DNA of 64,000 bases, taken from the NCBI GenBank assembly GCA_900239685.1, contig OENT01000619.1:27833-91832 (forward strand), given 5' to 3'. Both the position numbers and the translations under genes were made by a program. The stretch comes from Rotaria macrura (lineage: Eukaryota > Rotifera > Eurotatoria > Philodinida > Philodinidae). The notes under the pieces were generated by a model. That model was not told the DNA's origin. It was given only the letters and a program-made list of their open reading frames with translations, and made no database searches. Of this stretch, positions 1-11,194 are shown piece after piece; the stretch's first letter is position 1; each line of letters begins with the position of its first letter.

Positions 1-445
1 TAACGGATATAATCTCTTCATAAATATATGATGTTACAAGACGTATTTCAATGCCGAGAATATTAGTTAATATTTGTAATGTTCGTCCATGTGGACAACT
101 ATTTAAATAAACTGATGATGCACCATTCGACATATCAATGCCACAGATCGGTATAGTTGAACTTTTGTCTTCGCTATGTAATGTTTGAAGTTGAGCACGA
201 ACATGATGTGCCATATTAGGAATAGCTGATATTTCCAGACTTAATTGCCGGAATATCTTTATTTTATATCGTTCATTATATTCCCAATAAGGTAATAATG
301 TTCGTGCGACAGCATCATATACGTCAATGGCTGATCCATAGTTATGTAGTTGATGTTTAATAATACGATCGTTCAATCGATTTGTATGTGTTTGTAGATC
401 AGTTTGATCATAAGAATCTCTTGGACGTTTTTTAATCGGATTCAT
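1..445 (-). CDS. Unrecognised protein, N-terminal 148 residues; gene runs off the window
   Basis: An open frame without stops runs from an ATG at 445 through the left edge of the window, giving 148 residues before it is cut off. The start region reads MNPIKKRPRDSYDQTD, with a basic KKRPR stretch that could act as a nuclear localisation signal. The rest is soluble and mixed-charge, with a segment around residues 42-75 (DVYDAVARTLLPYWEYNERY) that looks helical. No membrane segment, signal peptide or repeat is visible. I chose the ATG at 445 because stops and AT-rich non-coding sequence lie upstream. I do not recognise the family. The frame is probably real: it is long for this AT-rich DNA and its codon choice matches the neighbouring genes. 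The C-terminus and any introns lie outside the window. Confidence 0.6.
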   Translation of the reverse strand, partial: MNPIKKRPRDSYDQTDLQTHTNRLNDRIIKHQLHNYGSAIDVYDAVARTLLPYWEYNERYKIKIFRQLSLEISAIPNMAHHVRAQLQTLHSEDKSSTIPICGIDMSNGASSVYLNSCPHGRTLQILTNILGIEIRLVTSYIYEEIISV

Positions 446-1501
446 AAAATAACTATTGAAAATTGCAGTGCCTAAAAAAGACTCTAATATATTTCATATT
501 ATTTTGACTGGCCACATGCGTTATCTTACGAATGCTTCTTTTTTTTCACATGGATTTTTTTCTCTTCGTCTTCTTTCTCTTTTTTTCATATTTCATGTAA
601 TCGACCTGTGATGTTGTACACGACATATTTCACGGTTGCGCACTTTGTGCATATGTCCCATATTGAAGCAAGCAAGTAAAGAGAAAGAAAAGAAGCAGTG
701 ATACGTAACACATCGAAGCACAGAAGCGATGCGATCTCTACAATATTTTTGCCTAATCAAGAAGTTTGTTGTCCTATATTCATATGAATGAAAATCTATG
801 CTCATCATTTGAATTCACAATGATTTTTATCTTTCGATTCGTTTAAAATAAAAAGTTATTCTTTGATGAGATTTGTATTCTTAGCCAGGTCTTCGTACTT
901 TTCTTAATGTTAATATCATAATCATTGACGATAGTTCGTTTAAATCCTTGATAAAGCTTGATCTGGTTATTTGTTTTGATTGATTTACTGACTCGAAAAG
1001 AACGGAGAATGAGTGTTCAGTGTTGTTCATTTGTTCGCTTCATTCATCATTCATGTCGAATATGATCTACACCGGAAACACGTTCTAATTAGGCATAAAT
1101 TTTTGCAAAATATTGATATGTATATATATACTCAAACTTTCTGAAGATTATGAGTTCCATGTTAAAAAATCATTAGTTCGAAGACGAAAACTGATTTATT
1201 GATAATTATTCAGAAAGCGAAGAACAAAAAAAAAATATCTTCTTTTCATTATTATTGTTAAACAATAAAGAACAAGTATATCTAAAACTAGATACGAATA
1301 CAACAAACAACAAAATTGATGGATAAATGAATAAAAAAATACAATGACACCTGCTATTTCCTCTATTATTTAATCTATACTATATGGCAACGAATGAAAA
1401 GAATATATAATAAGTCGAATAGAAATCTCAGATTTGATTTCGAGTTTTAATTTCTAAAGTGTAAATGACAAATAGGAAACGAGAAGAAAAATTTTCTCAT
1501 T
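446..1501. other. Intergenic, no gene seen
   Basis: AT-rich sequence between the truncated minus-strand gene and the 3' end of the Ly6-type gene. Short open frames on both strands have random composition. A short TA run lies near 1120-1130. The promoter of the truncated gene is presumably in the left part, but I see no defined motif. Confidence 0.5.
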
Positions 1502-2165
1502 TTATGAATTCATAATAAAAATGATAAGAGTAGCGAATAGACTTAATGATGAAAGAAAGATCGACAATTTGACTTGAATTGCTTGATTGCATTTATGACC
1601 TGTGCAACATGTTACACTTTCGATGGGATTTGATTGATCATCATCGGGCACTGTACATTGGCCTTTCGATGTTGAACAACCACGGCGTATTGATCGACTA
1701 GAGCGATTAGTACGTATATGCATTTTCTAGAGGAAAGCAGGTGCATCAATCTCGTATGAAGCATCTAGAAATATACTTACATAGCACATAGTTATGCCTA
1801 CATCACACACGTGACTAAGAATATCAGATTTCGAATTGCAATTCGTACATTCATGACAAGAAAGTGTTGCGGGCATGATAGGTACTGTTATTGAACTAGT
1901 CTCCATATTTATGTCATTGTTAGTTACTAAGCTACTTGTTTCATTTTCAACTGATTCTTGTGGACGATTATCAACAGAAAGATCGACCATTTTTACTTCG
2001 TCAGAAGCTGGTTCAATGTCAGCTAAAATCGGACCGGTATCTTGACAGTAAATAACACCGATACATAAACATCCTATGTTTCAATTAAAGAAAATAAAAA
2101 ATAACACAATGCTTATAAATACAATTAAACATACCAATCAATCCAATAAACCACGACCAAAACAT
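1502..2165 (-). CDS. Ly6/uPAR three-finger protein, predicted GPI-anchored
   Basis: Three exons, 2165-2135, 2073-1781 and 1726-1502, joined by GT-AG introns of 61 and 54 bases, give 182 residues. Exon 1 plus the start of exon 2 encode a signal peptide (MFWSWFIGLIGCLCIGVIYC). A Ser/Thr/Asn-rich linker of about 60 residues follows, then a three-finger domain from about residue 81. It opens with the Ly6 signature LSCHEC (Cys83, Cys86), contains MCYK across the second intron and an RGC motif, and closes with CC-x4-CN. The chain ends in a hydrophobic tail (LSIFLSSLSLFATLIIFI), as expected for GPI attachment. Such proteins act at the outer cell surface as modulators of receptors or adhesion; the ligand cannot be told from sequence. 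The long Ser/Thr spacer before the domain is unusual for short Ly6 proteins. The intron position inside the domain, before MHIRTN, restores the expected Cys spacing, which strongly supports the model. Confidence 0.85.
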
Positions 2166-3451
2166 ATCGTTTGAAGAGTTAAATGTTTTTCTTTGAGTGT
2201 ATTTAAGAAATCTACAGTAACTCAAGTAGCTCTATTGTGTTCAATGTGCGGTTCCTAATCACTAGCTAAAGAAACTGTGGAAAAATAGGGAACCGTCTGA
2301 CGTTTCTACTTCTGACTATAAGCACAAATCCACAAATTCCTCTCTGCACTATTTTCATTGCATTCAATATTTTTTTCCTTTTTTTTTCTCTTTCGTTCTT
2401 TTTCTTAACTCCTTGCAACGTATCTTATATATATGTTGTTACAGCAAAATAATCAAACCATGATGAAGACGACAGCAACTACAATCCTAACAAAATATGA
2501 GTATTATGAAGAAAAAAGTTAGAGAATAGAAGAAATTCCCTAGATGTAGGGCCAGCACACACTATTTTTGTGGCAAAATAATAGCTTGTCTCGTTTCTTT
2601 TTTTTTCTCATTTTCCTCTTATGCTAGTTAAAACACGAATGCAACGGAGTTTTGATGGTTTCTATTTATATCTACTCGATTCGAGCACGTCATATGTGCA
2701 ATGTTCATTCATCAAACAACGCCTCATTCTGATAGTTTATTAAGAAAAACCATTCGTTCTTAGTCTTTATTCAAAAAATATATATATATATATCTGGCGA
2801 TATGCTCTTATATTCATTTGGGATGATACGCTATTCTTGAAGTATGAAATGCAATTTATGATCAACAAAACAGAAAAATGAATTGCAAATCATAATAAAA
2901 TTAAAGATATTAATGAATACGATTTTGACAGAACTATTGTTGTATTATTTATGAAACAATATAGAGCATGACAGATCGAATTCATTTGATTTCAAAGTGT
3001 TGTTGTTTCGATATAATTAAATTGAAAATTAGCCGTTCGATTTTTTACATCATGAGTACTAATATAACAATATTTGCATATGACATGAGTACTAAAAAGG
3101 TCGGAGTCCAGCGCCATCATACTAATTGCTCTAATTATACAAAAGCGACCAATCGAAACTTAACAAGACCTCATCATATGATTGTGTGGTTTTATTGCAG
3201 CGACTCTTTTTTAATCCTTCAAAATCTTTTGCACTTTTTCAGCTATCTATTTTGGTGCATTACCTCATCAGCCAGTTACTAAGTATGAAATAAAAGTGTC
3301 ATAAACTTATCTTTCCTTCGTTTATTAAGTAGATCAAAAGAAAAGAAAAAAAGAAAGAAATCATATGTATCGAATAGTAACATAATTTTGTGTTCTCTTA
3401 TTGGCTGTGACAAGGAGACCTTCATCATTATCGTTTTAAATATTAAACACT
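2166..3451. other. Divergent intergenic region
   Basis: Lies between the Ly6-type gene (minus) and the citrate carrier (plus), so it should contain both promoters. Contains AT-rich sequence, pyrimidine runs near 2370-2400 and a short TA run at 2778-2793. An open frame at 2968-3282 has no recognisable content. I see no defined regulatory motif. Confidence 0.5.
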
Positions 3452-4715
3452 ATGACAGTATCTCAACGTCGTGACATAAATGCAGCAGCAGCGGCTACAG
3501 CTACAGGTGGTCTACGCGGTGTGATTGCGGGTAAACACGAAATAACAATTGATTAATAAAAAATATTCACTTATTTTATTCTTGATTTCTTAGGGGGTAT
3601 CACCGGTGCAATTGAAATTTGTATAACATTCCCAACAGAGTTCGTTAAAACTCAGTTACAATTAGATGAAGGCTCGAGTAGACGTGGCGAGCCACGAAAA
3701 TATAACGGTGTAATTGACTGTGTTAAAAAAACAGTACATAATCGCGGTTTTTTTGGTCTTTATCGTGGTCTCAGTGTACTCTTATACGGATCAATACCTA
3801 AGAGTGGTGTTCGGTAAAATAGAATTTTTCTTTTTCTTTTTATGAAACAAAAAGTCAGCCGTTTAAAATTAATTCTAAAAGATTTGGAGCTTTTGAAGAA
3901 TTTAAAAAATATGCAGCTGATGAACATGGCCAATTAAATACCAAGACTCGATTATTATGTGGTTTAGGTGCTGGCGTACGTATATTTCTATTCTTTTTAA
4001 ATAATATTCCATAATTATCTATTGATTTATCACAAAAGTTGGCTGAAGCTATTTTCGTTGTTACTCCAATGGAAACTGTTAAGGTTAAATTCATTCATGA
4101 TCAACATGCAGCAAAACCAAAATTTCACGGTTTTTTTCATGGTGTTCGTGAAATAATACGAACTGAAGGTTATTATTCATAAAAATATATCTTGATATCG
4201 AACGATCTGTTTTATATTCTCGTTCTATTTGTCATGTAAGGTATTCGAGGTACGTATCAGGGTATAACAGCAACAATGCTCAAACAAGGAACAAATCAAG
4301 CTATACGATTTTTTGTGATGGAATCATTGAAGGAACAATATAGAATCCGTACATCGAAGAAACACAATGAACCTATACCAGTAATTATAACTGGTATATT
4401 TGGTCTTATTGCTGGTGCTGCTAGTGTATTTGGTAATACACCACTTGATGTTGTTAAAACACGTATGCAAAGTCTTGAAGCTGCAAAATATAAAAATACA
4501 TTAGATTGTGCGATTCAAATAATGCGTCATGAGGGACCACTGGCGTACGTTAATAATAGAGAAGAAATACGACAATTGATTTTATTTTTATTGTTCTGTC
4601 TAGATTTTATAAAGGTACAGTGCCACGACTTGGTCGAGTTTGTGCTGACGTTGCAATAACGTTCATGATTTATGATAAATTTATTGAGGCATTTAATGTC
4701 ATTTGGCCAAAGTAA
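3452..4715 (+). CDS. SLC25A1: Mitochondrial tricarboxylate (citrate) carrier
   Basis: Six exons (3452-3530, 3594-3813, 3882-3975, 4039-4168, 4241-4544, 4604-4715) encode 312 residues, against 311 in human SLC25A1. The protein exchanges mitochondrial citrate for malate across the inner membrane, supplying cytosolic acetyl-CoA. All three mitochondrial-carrier signatures are visible: FPTEFVKTQ in repeat 1, TPMETVKVK in repeat 2 and TPLDVVKTR in repeat 3. Citrate-carrier-specific stretches include [30 protein letters not shown] and [13 protein letters not shown]. All five introns are GT-AG, 63-72 bases, and phases match throughout. The N-terminus starts [20 protein letters not shown] and enters the first helix immediately, without a long presequence. 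Confidence is high because the whole length matches the family. Confidence 0.96.
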
Positions 4716-7275
4716 TTGTTTTTCCGGGATCTATTCCATAGCTGTTTTTGACATATCAATTCATTGACAATTATAACAAAAAGAAATATTATAGCTTTTA
4801 TCTAATTGGGCTCAGTTTTTTTTTCTCAATATTTTTATTTGTTTGAAACTTTTGTTTTTCCATTATTTATCATTCTCAAATGTTACTCATGATATTTTAT
4901 AATCTATTTATGCGGGCAACGTTTTTCTGATTCGTTCCATTTTGACTATAATGGGTTTTTTTTTCTATTGAGTAAGACGAACGTGTGCTTTTTAACGATA
5001 AAAATACATAATATATGTGATAACAAATCACCTAGATCTGAATAACAATTAAAAGCTTTTTATCTTGATCATCATAGTGACGTTTCTTTTTCAAATACTC
5101 ATGACACTATAATAGAACTATGATGTTTGATTTCTATGGAGATTATTTGTTCTTCTTTCAAGAACCACTCGGAGCTTTTCTTTTTCCTATTGAACTATTT
5201 CATCAGTGTTTTAATGTTTCTTCAACCTTCTATAAATCGATTTCATTTCATGCACAATGGAGTAGCATGAAATTACCATGGTAAACTAGGGATTAAGTCA
5301 AAGAAATATGTTATAATGTTTCACCGTATAAAACCACGTTCGAGATCGACAGTCAAAAATTGAATATAAATATATAAACTGACAAAAATTATATTCCATG
5401 TTGACCTTCATTCTATATACGTGAATTTTCTTTTGCTTAAAAAATCATGTGAGAATCCAGGGTATAAAAGAAAAATTTTAGTTCAATTCGTACTTGTCAC
5501 ATAAAGACAATTTCAATATATTCAAGAAGGACTTTCTATTTATAGAATTATTTTGTGACATAGAAACGGCAACACACAATTCCACCAACGAGCGCTGTCG
5601 TGTTTTGTATCTTGGCATATTCTTGGAAAATAAAGCAAAAAGTAATTTATTACCATAACGGGTGCTCGAGTATTCTATGATGAACGATGAAAAACTATAA
5701 ACAGAGTAAAAAATTCATGCTTCGTATTCTATAAGTACCCTATTTTCCTGGAGGATTTCGATAGAAAGTCAAAGACAAGAATGGTATTAAACATCTATGA
5801 AGAATGACGCAGATTTATGAATGAGAAGAAAACAAATTCATATCTTAGCGAAAAGCCTATTAAAAAACCAAGACAACATTCTCGTACTTATGAAAGGAAA
5901 GAAAAACGAAAACCAGACGACGAAAACAAAAATACACACTCTACAATGAATACAATAATTCACTTATCGCCAAGTTTGATAGACTCAATGGCTTATCTTT
6001 TAGTGTAGTAAGGGGAAAAGTACCCAGTGAAACATGTGGACATGACTTACAGTCAATAAACTAATACTTCAAATATTTGTTTTAACTCATTATTTTTATT
6101 CGTTCTTTTCGGCTAGTATCAATCATTAGATTAGAATTCATGACTTAGATTTTGAAATATTGTCGAGCGAACATGAATTTCGAAAATTCCATTCAAACTG
6201 TTGACATTTTCATATTTACGTAAACTTTCGATTAATCAATCCTCCCATGGATTTATTATGATTTTGATGATGCTCGTCAAGATTGATATTTTTCTAAGGA
6301 ACAAACGAAGAAAAGAATGGGATCGAATGGTTTTATGTACTTAGAATCATCTATATTCATATAATGTCGAATTAAAGTATTTTACAAAATCGAAAGATTA
6401 CTGAATACTACAAGGTATATAATTAACGAATAAAATAATATGAACACAAGATGAATTATGAAGTAGACGACAGTTGTATTCTTTATTTACTACTTAACAG
6501 GACAACATTTGGGAAACTCGCTTATATGTTATTGAAGAATATCTCTTGAATAATATTTGTCCTCGTTTCGAAACGTATTCAACGGAGGGACCTGTTAAAT
6601 AATAATGTTTGTATAAATTTAAGCAACAAGTAATTACATTCTTCGCCATTACTTCTTATCATATTTCTTGAATACATAATGAATCCAAGTACAATAAGAC
6701 ACATCATCGACTATCAAATTTCTTGATGAGTACTTGTTAATGATAGAAAACTTTAGATTAGTATAGTTTTTCCGAGTACTTACTCTAGAAGTAAGAATAT
6801 TCGACAAAAATTGTAACTGTGTGGCTCGATCTAGATTACATGAAGAATCAAGTTTTGACAATGATTTTCATATCATACAACTCTTTAATGAAGTGAGTCC
6901 ATCAGATAAACTTTTAGGTTGTCTACTTTTTCTCTTTACTTATCAAATAGAGATAGACAAACATGATTTGCACTCGCATACGAGCAAATATTCTAGAATT
7001 TAAAATCAAAAGATAGAAGATAGTAGAATAGTTTTATCAACTAATAAACATCGAAAACTATGTTCTAGTTAAATTTAATGTCAAAAAATAAACTGGAATA
7101 TGCTGACTTCTTGAATAGAACATATATCCTTACTCAACGAACAATAGCCCACAGCAAATAATCATTCTAGACAATGCAATGATATTTGACATTTGTATAT
7201 ACGTTATCATAAATTTTAACATGTCGATATACTCACTCATATATATATATATATATATATATATAAGTCAAGATC
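4716..7275. other. Intergenic, no gene seen
   Basis: About 2.5 kb of AT-rich sequence between the citrate carrier and the 3' end of the ART-TPR gene. Short frames at 5817-6008, 6649-6861 and 6821-7003 have random composition and no splice context. Presumably 3' flanks of both genes. Confidence 0.5.
7239..7265. repeat. (AT)n microsatellite
   Basis: Uninterrupted AT dinucleotide run of 27 bases immediately beyond the stop codon of the ART-TPR gene (10 bases away). Read directly. Confidence 0.95.
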
Positions 7276-10221
7276 TTATGAATGATTAATATGATTATCG
7301 AGAAGGATTTTAATTTGTTTTTCAAGATTTAATGTTTTCTCTAAATCGGGATGATGCATAGGTAATATTGTCTTTTGTATATTCAATGTTTTTTGTGTTT
7401 CAATAGAAGCTTGTTCGTATTGTTTTTTATCAATATGTAATAATGCAAGATTATAATAAGATATAGCTATATCAGGATGTTCCATAGGTAAACACTGCTG
7501 TCGAATATGAAGTGCATCATTGTAATATTGTAGTGCTTGTTCATATTCAATGGAATTTCCATTCGATATACGAGCTAATGTTTGATGAACGCGTCCTAAA
7601 TTATATAGACTTGTTGCTAAATCAGGATGTGTTGGCGGTAAATATATTCGTCTTATATCATAGGCTTTTTGTTGATACTTAAGTGCTCGTGTAACGTCAC
7701 CCGTTTCGTCGTAAAGACAACCAATATTATTGTACGTCCAGGCTAAATCAATATCTTGACTTATTGATAAATGTTTACGAGTAGATAAAACACGCTTGTA
7801 CATGTCGAGTGCTAAATTGTACTGATGTTGTCGATGATAAATAACACCCATGGATAGAAGAACCGATGATAAGAGATCTAATGAAATTGTTTCACTTGTA
7901 TTCAATGCTTTATGATAATGATTTAATGCTGAATTATAATCACCGTTCTTTTGATAAATATGTCCGACTTTAATCAGTATTCTAATAATTTTTTCTGGAT
8001 TTTGTATTTGATATGTTAATGCTTGTTTATAATATTTCAAGGCATGATTAAAATCACATTTCATTTCATATGCAACTCCTATATTATCGAGTGTAAAAGC
8101 AATTTCTTCGTCATACATATTCTTATCGTTTTCATTAACGTACAAATTTAATGCTTCAGTATAATAATCAATAGCTTGATTATAATCATGTTGATCTAAG
8201 CATAAGAGTCCCATATTATTAAAGCAAATAGGTATTCTCATTCTTTGATCATAACTATTCTTATATGTTTGTAGTGAACGTTGAAATAAGTCGAAAGCCT
8301 TTTTATATTCATTTAGATGATGATAAATAAGTGCAAGATTATTACAACTATCACCAATATTTGGATGACTTATGGGAAGAATCTTTTCACGAATATCCAA
8401 CGCTTTTAAACAATAATGTAATGCTTGATCATATTGTTTAACATAATAGAAAACTAAACCGATGCTATTATAGTTGGTGGCCATTATTGGATGATCAATA
8501 GTTGGTAGATATTTTTCATAAAATTTCATAGCCTGAAATAAATATTTCAATGCATATTTATATTCATGTTTATGTGTAAATATAACGCCAATAGCATTTT
8601 GACTATTTGATAATAATAATTCTGATGTATGTAAATGTTGTTTAAGAATTTTAATTACATCAAAATGATAATCAAGTGCTAAATCATAATTTTTTTGTTC
8701 TAAATAAATTAAACCAAGATTATTGGTTGTCCGAGCTAGATTAAGATAGTTTATTGGATTTTCATGTCGTTGAATATTATACGCAGTTTTAAAATCTTTC
8801 AATGCATCATCATATAAACCTTTGTAAAATTTTACTCGACCGATATTTGTGAATAACGATGCTTGATCCTTGATTGTATTTGATGAAAGTAATTTTTCAA
8901 AATAAACTTGTGCTTGATGATATTGACCCATGTCAGTTAATAATGAACCGAATATAAGTAAAATATCACCCTTTTCCATTTCACGTCTATTCGCTTCGAT
9001 GTATGTTCTAACAATCTGTCGAGCTTCGTTTGTTAAATTCATGCGTATTGTCCACATATGTTTACTACTATCATAATAAACTTCATTGATTTTAAATGCA
9101 CAACCTATATCGAATAAAATTTCTTCTTCTTCAGGATAAATACTCGACGATGATATATCAGCAAATGCAACATCATCTAAATTTACGTCAACTTGAATTA
9201 TAAATAATACAGGTAGAATATCGACAGAACGTTTAGAAGTCTTTATTGCAAATTCCAATGCTAGATCATAATTACGGGTCGTTGATAGAAAACCATTTGT
9301 GGATATTAATGAACCAACATTTGATTGAAAACGATTCAATTCATCTTGAGTCAATTTCAAACCACGATACAATGTTAATATTGGTTCATCGATTTGTTTA
9401 TTTCGAAATTTTTCATGTTCAACAACTAAATGTTTGCATAGATCATGAATATAATAACGAAATACATATAATAATTCAACATCTTCAGTTCTCAATGCTT
9501 TATTACATAACCGATAGATAAAAGATTGTTTTGTATACCAACGTACTGCATCATTATCTGTATATGTTCGATTAAAATCATCAATATTTTTCAGTTCGTC
9601 CATATTTCCTCGATAGTAATTTTGACATTGCTCAATCATTTCACGTTTAGCTTCTTCCGATCGTGGCATATGTAGAAGAACATCTTTAAATAATTGAAAC
9701 CAAAGAAATGATGCTGATTCTTTTGATAGATCTCTCGTAGATTTTTGTTTTTCATATAAACTAAATGTTGTTACTTGTTTATGTAAATCATTTAATGCCT
9801 CACGAATAGATTCTATCAAACGATCTTCATCATCGAAGATACCAACTATTTTCGAAAATGTTTTTTCATCCTTATATCTATCCGTGTATTTTAAAACATT
9901 CATACAAAATATAAATATTGAATCAACTTGTGCTAAGTCATGTATATCGATTAGACATTGTCCGGCATAATCACCAGATACAATAAGAAATATTCGTTCT
10001 TTACTGATCGAACGAACATATTCTATACAAGGTTCCACATCGGTGTAAAGTAAAACATAATCAGTTATTTCACGTAATGTTGTTCGTGCTGTATCAATGG
10101 TTCTGTCTAACCAAATTAATGTCACATCTTCTTTATTTTCAAATGCATATGATGCAGATTTTGTGACAGCAGTTAAATTTGAAAGACGAAGACATTTATT
10201 ACTTGTACTAATACCCATCAA
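7276..10221 (-). CDS. ADP-ribosyltransferase domain fused to a long TPR array
   Basis: A single uninterrupted frame of 981 residues with no introns, in contrast to its neighbours. Residues 30-180 form a domain I cannot name, with a FLWFQLFKDVLL segment. The region 220-395 is an arginine-type ADP-ribosyltransferase fold of R-S-E class. It shows the NAD-contact arginine in LYRGL (Arg286), the STNGFLSTT strand (307-315) and the catalytic ExE in YPEEEEILF (Glu365 and Glu367). Residues 420-960 are about a dozen kinesin-light-chain-like TPR repeats of roughly 40-42 residues with the pattern NLALIYHHLNEYKKA, implying a protein-binding scaffold. No signal peptide or membrane segment is seen, so a cytosolic enzyme that mono-ADP-ribosylates partners held by the TPRs is likely. 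As I recall, ART-TPR fusions are strongly expanded in bdelloid rotifers. Lack of introns suggests retroposition or horizontal origin followed by duplication. All catalytic residues look intact. Confidence 0.92.
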   Translation of the reverse strand: MMGISTSNKCLRLSNLTAVTKSASYAFENKEDVTLIWLDRTIDTARTTLREITDYVLLYTDVEPCIEYVRSISKERIFLIVSGDYAGQCLIDIHDLAQVDSIFIFCMNVLKYTDRYKDEKTFSKIVGIFDDEDRLIESIREALNDLHKQVTTFSLYEKQKSTRDLSKESASFLWFQLFKDVLLHMPRSEEAKREMIEQCQNYYRGNMDELKNIDDFNRTYTDNDAVRWYTKQSFIYRLCNKALRTEDVELLYVFRYYIHDLCKHLVVEHEKFRNKQIDEPILTLYRGLKLTQDELNRFQSNVGSLISTNGFLSTTRNYDLALEFAIKTSKRSVDILPVLFIIQVDVNLDDVAFADISSSSIYPEEEEILFDIGCAFKINEVYYDSSKHMWTIRMNLTNEARQIVRTYIEANRREMEKGDILLIFGSLLTDMGQYHQAQVYFEKLLSSNTIKDQASLFTNIGRVKFYKGLYDDALKDFKTAYNIQRHENPINYLNLARTTNNLGLIYLEQKNYDLALDYHFDVIKILKQHLHTSELLLSNSQNAIGVIFTHKHEYKYALKYLFQAMKFYEKYLPTIDHPIMATNYNSIGLVFYYVKQYDQALHYCLKALDIREKILPISHPNIGDSCNNLALIYHHLNEYKKAFDLFQRSLQTYKNSYDQRMRIPICFNNMGLLCLDQHDYNQAIDYYTEALNLYVNENDKNMYDEEIAFTLDNIGVAYEMKCDFNHALKYYKQALTYQIQNPEKIIRILIKVGHIYQKNGDYNSALNHYHKALNTSETISLDLLSSVLLSMGVIYHRQHQYNLALDMYKRVLSTRKHLSISQDIDLAWTYNNIGCLYDETGDVTRALKYQQKAYDIRRIYLPPTHPDLATSLYNLGRVHQTLARISNGNSIEYEQALQYYNDALHIRQQCLPMEHPDIAISYYNLALLHIDKKQYEQASIETQKTLNIQKTILPMHHPDLEKTLNLEKQIKILLDNHINHS

Positions 10222-10720
10222 ACATGAATGATAATTTATGAATGCAAAAGAAACGAAATTTCACGTGTTTTATTGATATTATCATTTCGGTGACGTTGAT
10301 TCTAATTATTGATTATGTATGAAGGACATAATTGCGTGCTATCTTTTCTTATTTCAAACTATGTATACCGAAGGATATTGATTTATGACTAATCATAGAA
10401 ATGATATACTGACTGAGTATCCTAATATATTTACAAAGTATATTTGTAATTTACTCAATCATAAAAAATAATCTCTCTACATTCTTTAGTAGTCTATCGA
10501 GAATATTCAATCTTGCTTTATTATTGTGTTCTCGAATCATAACAATTGAAATTATTATCATGAAATAAAATGCACTGGAATCTTTCTTTATTAAATCATA
10601 TCATATTTGTTTCTTTGCATAAAAAGTACGTTTTCGTGTGTGTTCCTTTTCCTCTCAGTTTCAATTTTATTCAATATTGTCAGTTACATGTAAGTAACGA
10701 TTGAATAAAAATATTAAATT
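10222..10720. other. Intergenic, no gene seen
   Basis: About 500 bases of AT-rich sequence upstream of the ART-TPR gene and downstream of the small secreted-peptide gene. Should contain the ART-TPR promoter. No recognisable element. Confidence 0.5.
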
Positions 10721-11194
10721 CTACCAATTGCTGTAGAATTGACTGACGCCACGTCGCCACACTTCTTGATCATCTCTATTCAATACAAATACAAAACAAG
10801 ATATAACAGTAAGATATATGATTTGAAAGATTCTTTTTTTGTCAACGTACCTCACTGGTTCATATCTTTCATTATTAATCGTACGTAAGTCTGCATAAAA
10901 AAGAAAAGGATTTTTATCAATATTTCTTCGAAAATGTTATTCAAACTTACAATCGCATAAACGGCTTTTTCGAAACATGCACAAATCGGCGTAATTAGTA
11001 TTGCTTAATGATCTTTGATGATTGTCGATACTTTCTGGAGAAACACTACGACATTGAACAACTTCTAGAGAGGAAAAAAAACAAAAAATGAATGTTATCA
11101 TAACAATAAGAAAACATTAAAACAATTATAGCTTACGAAATAAAACGAGTAGTGTAACAAGAGATAAAAACATCAAACGAGTCAATTCTTGCAT
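10721..11194 (-). CDS. Small secreted protein, candidate peptide-hormone precursor
   Basis: Four small exons (11194-11137, 11064-10951, 10890-10851, 10775-10721) joined by GT-AG introns of 72, 60 and 75 bases give 88 residues. The start MQELTRLMFLSLVTLLVLFQ is a clear signal peptide, with cleavage likely after VVQC at residue 24. The mature part of about 64 residues holds just two cysteines, Cys48 and Cys56, in LCMFRKSRLC, which would form a nine-residue disulfide loop with two basic residues next to each other. A dibasic RR site at 78-79 precedes the C-terminal nonapeptide GVSQFYSNW. This combination of a short secretory precursor, one disulfide loop and a dibasic site is typical of neuropeptide or hormone precursors, but I do not recognise the family. 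All exon phases agree, and each donor and acceptor is close to consensus. Expression and processing are inference. Confidence 0.72.
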
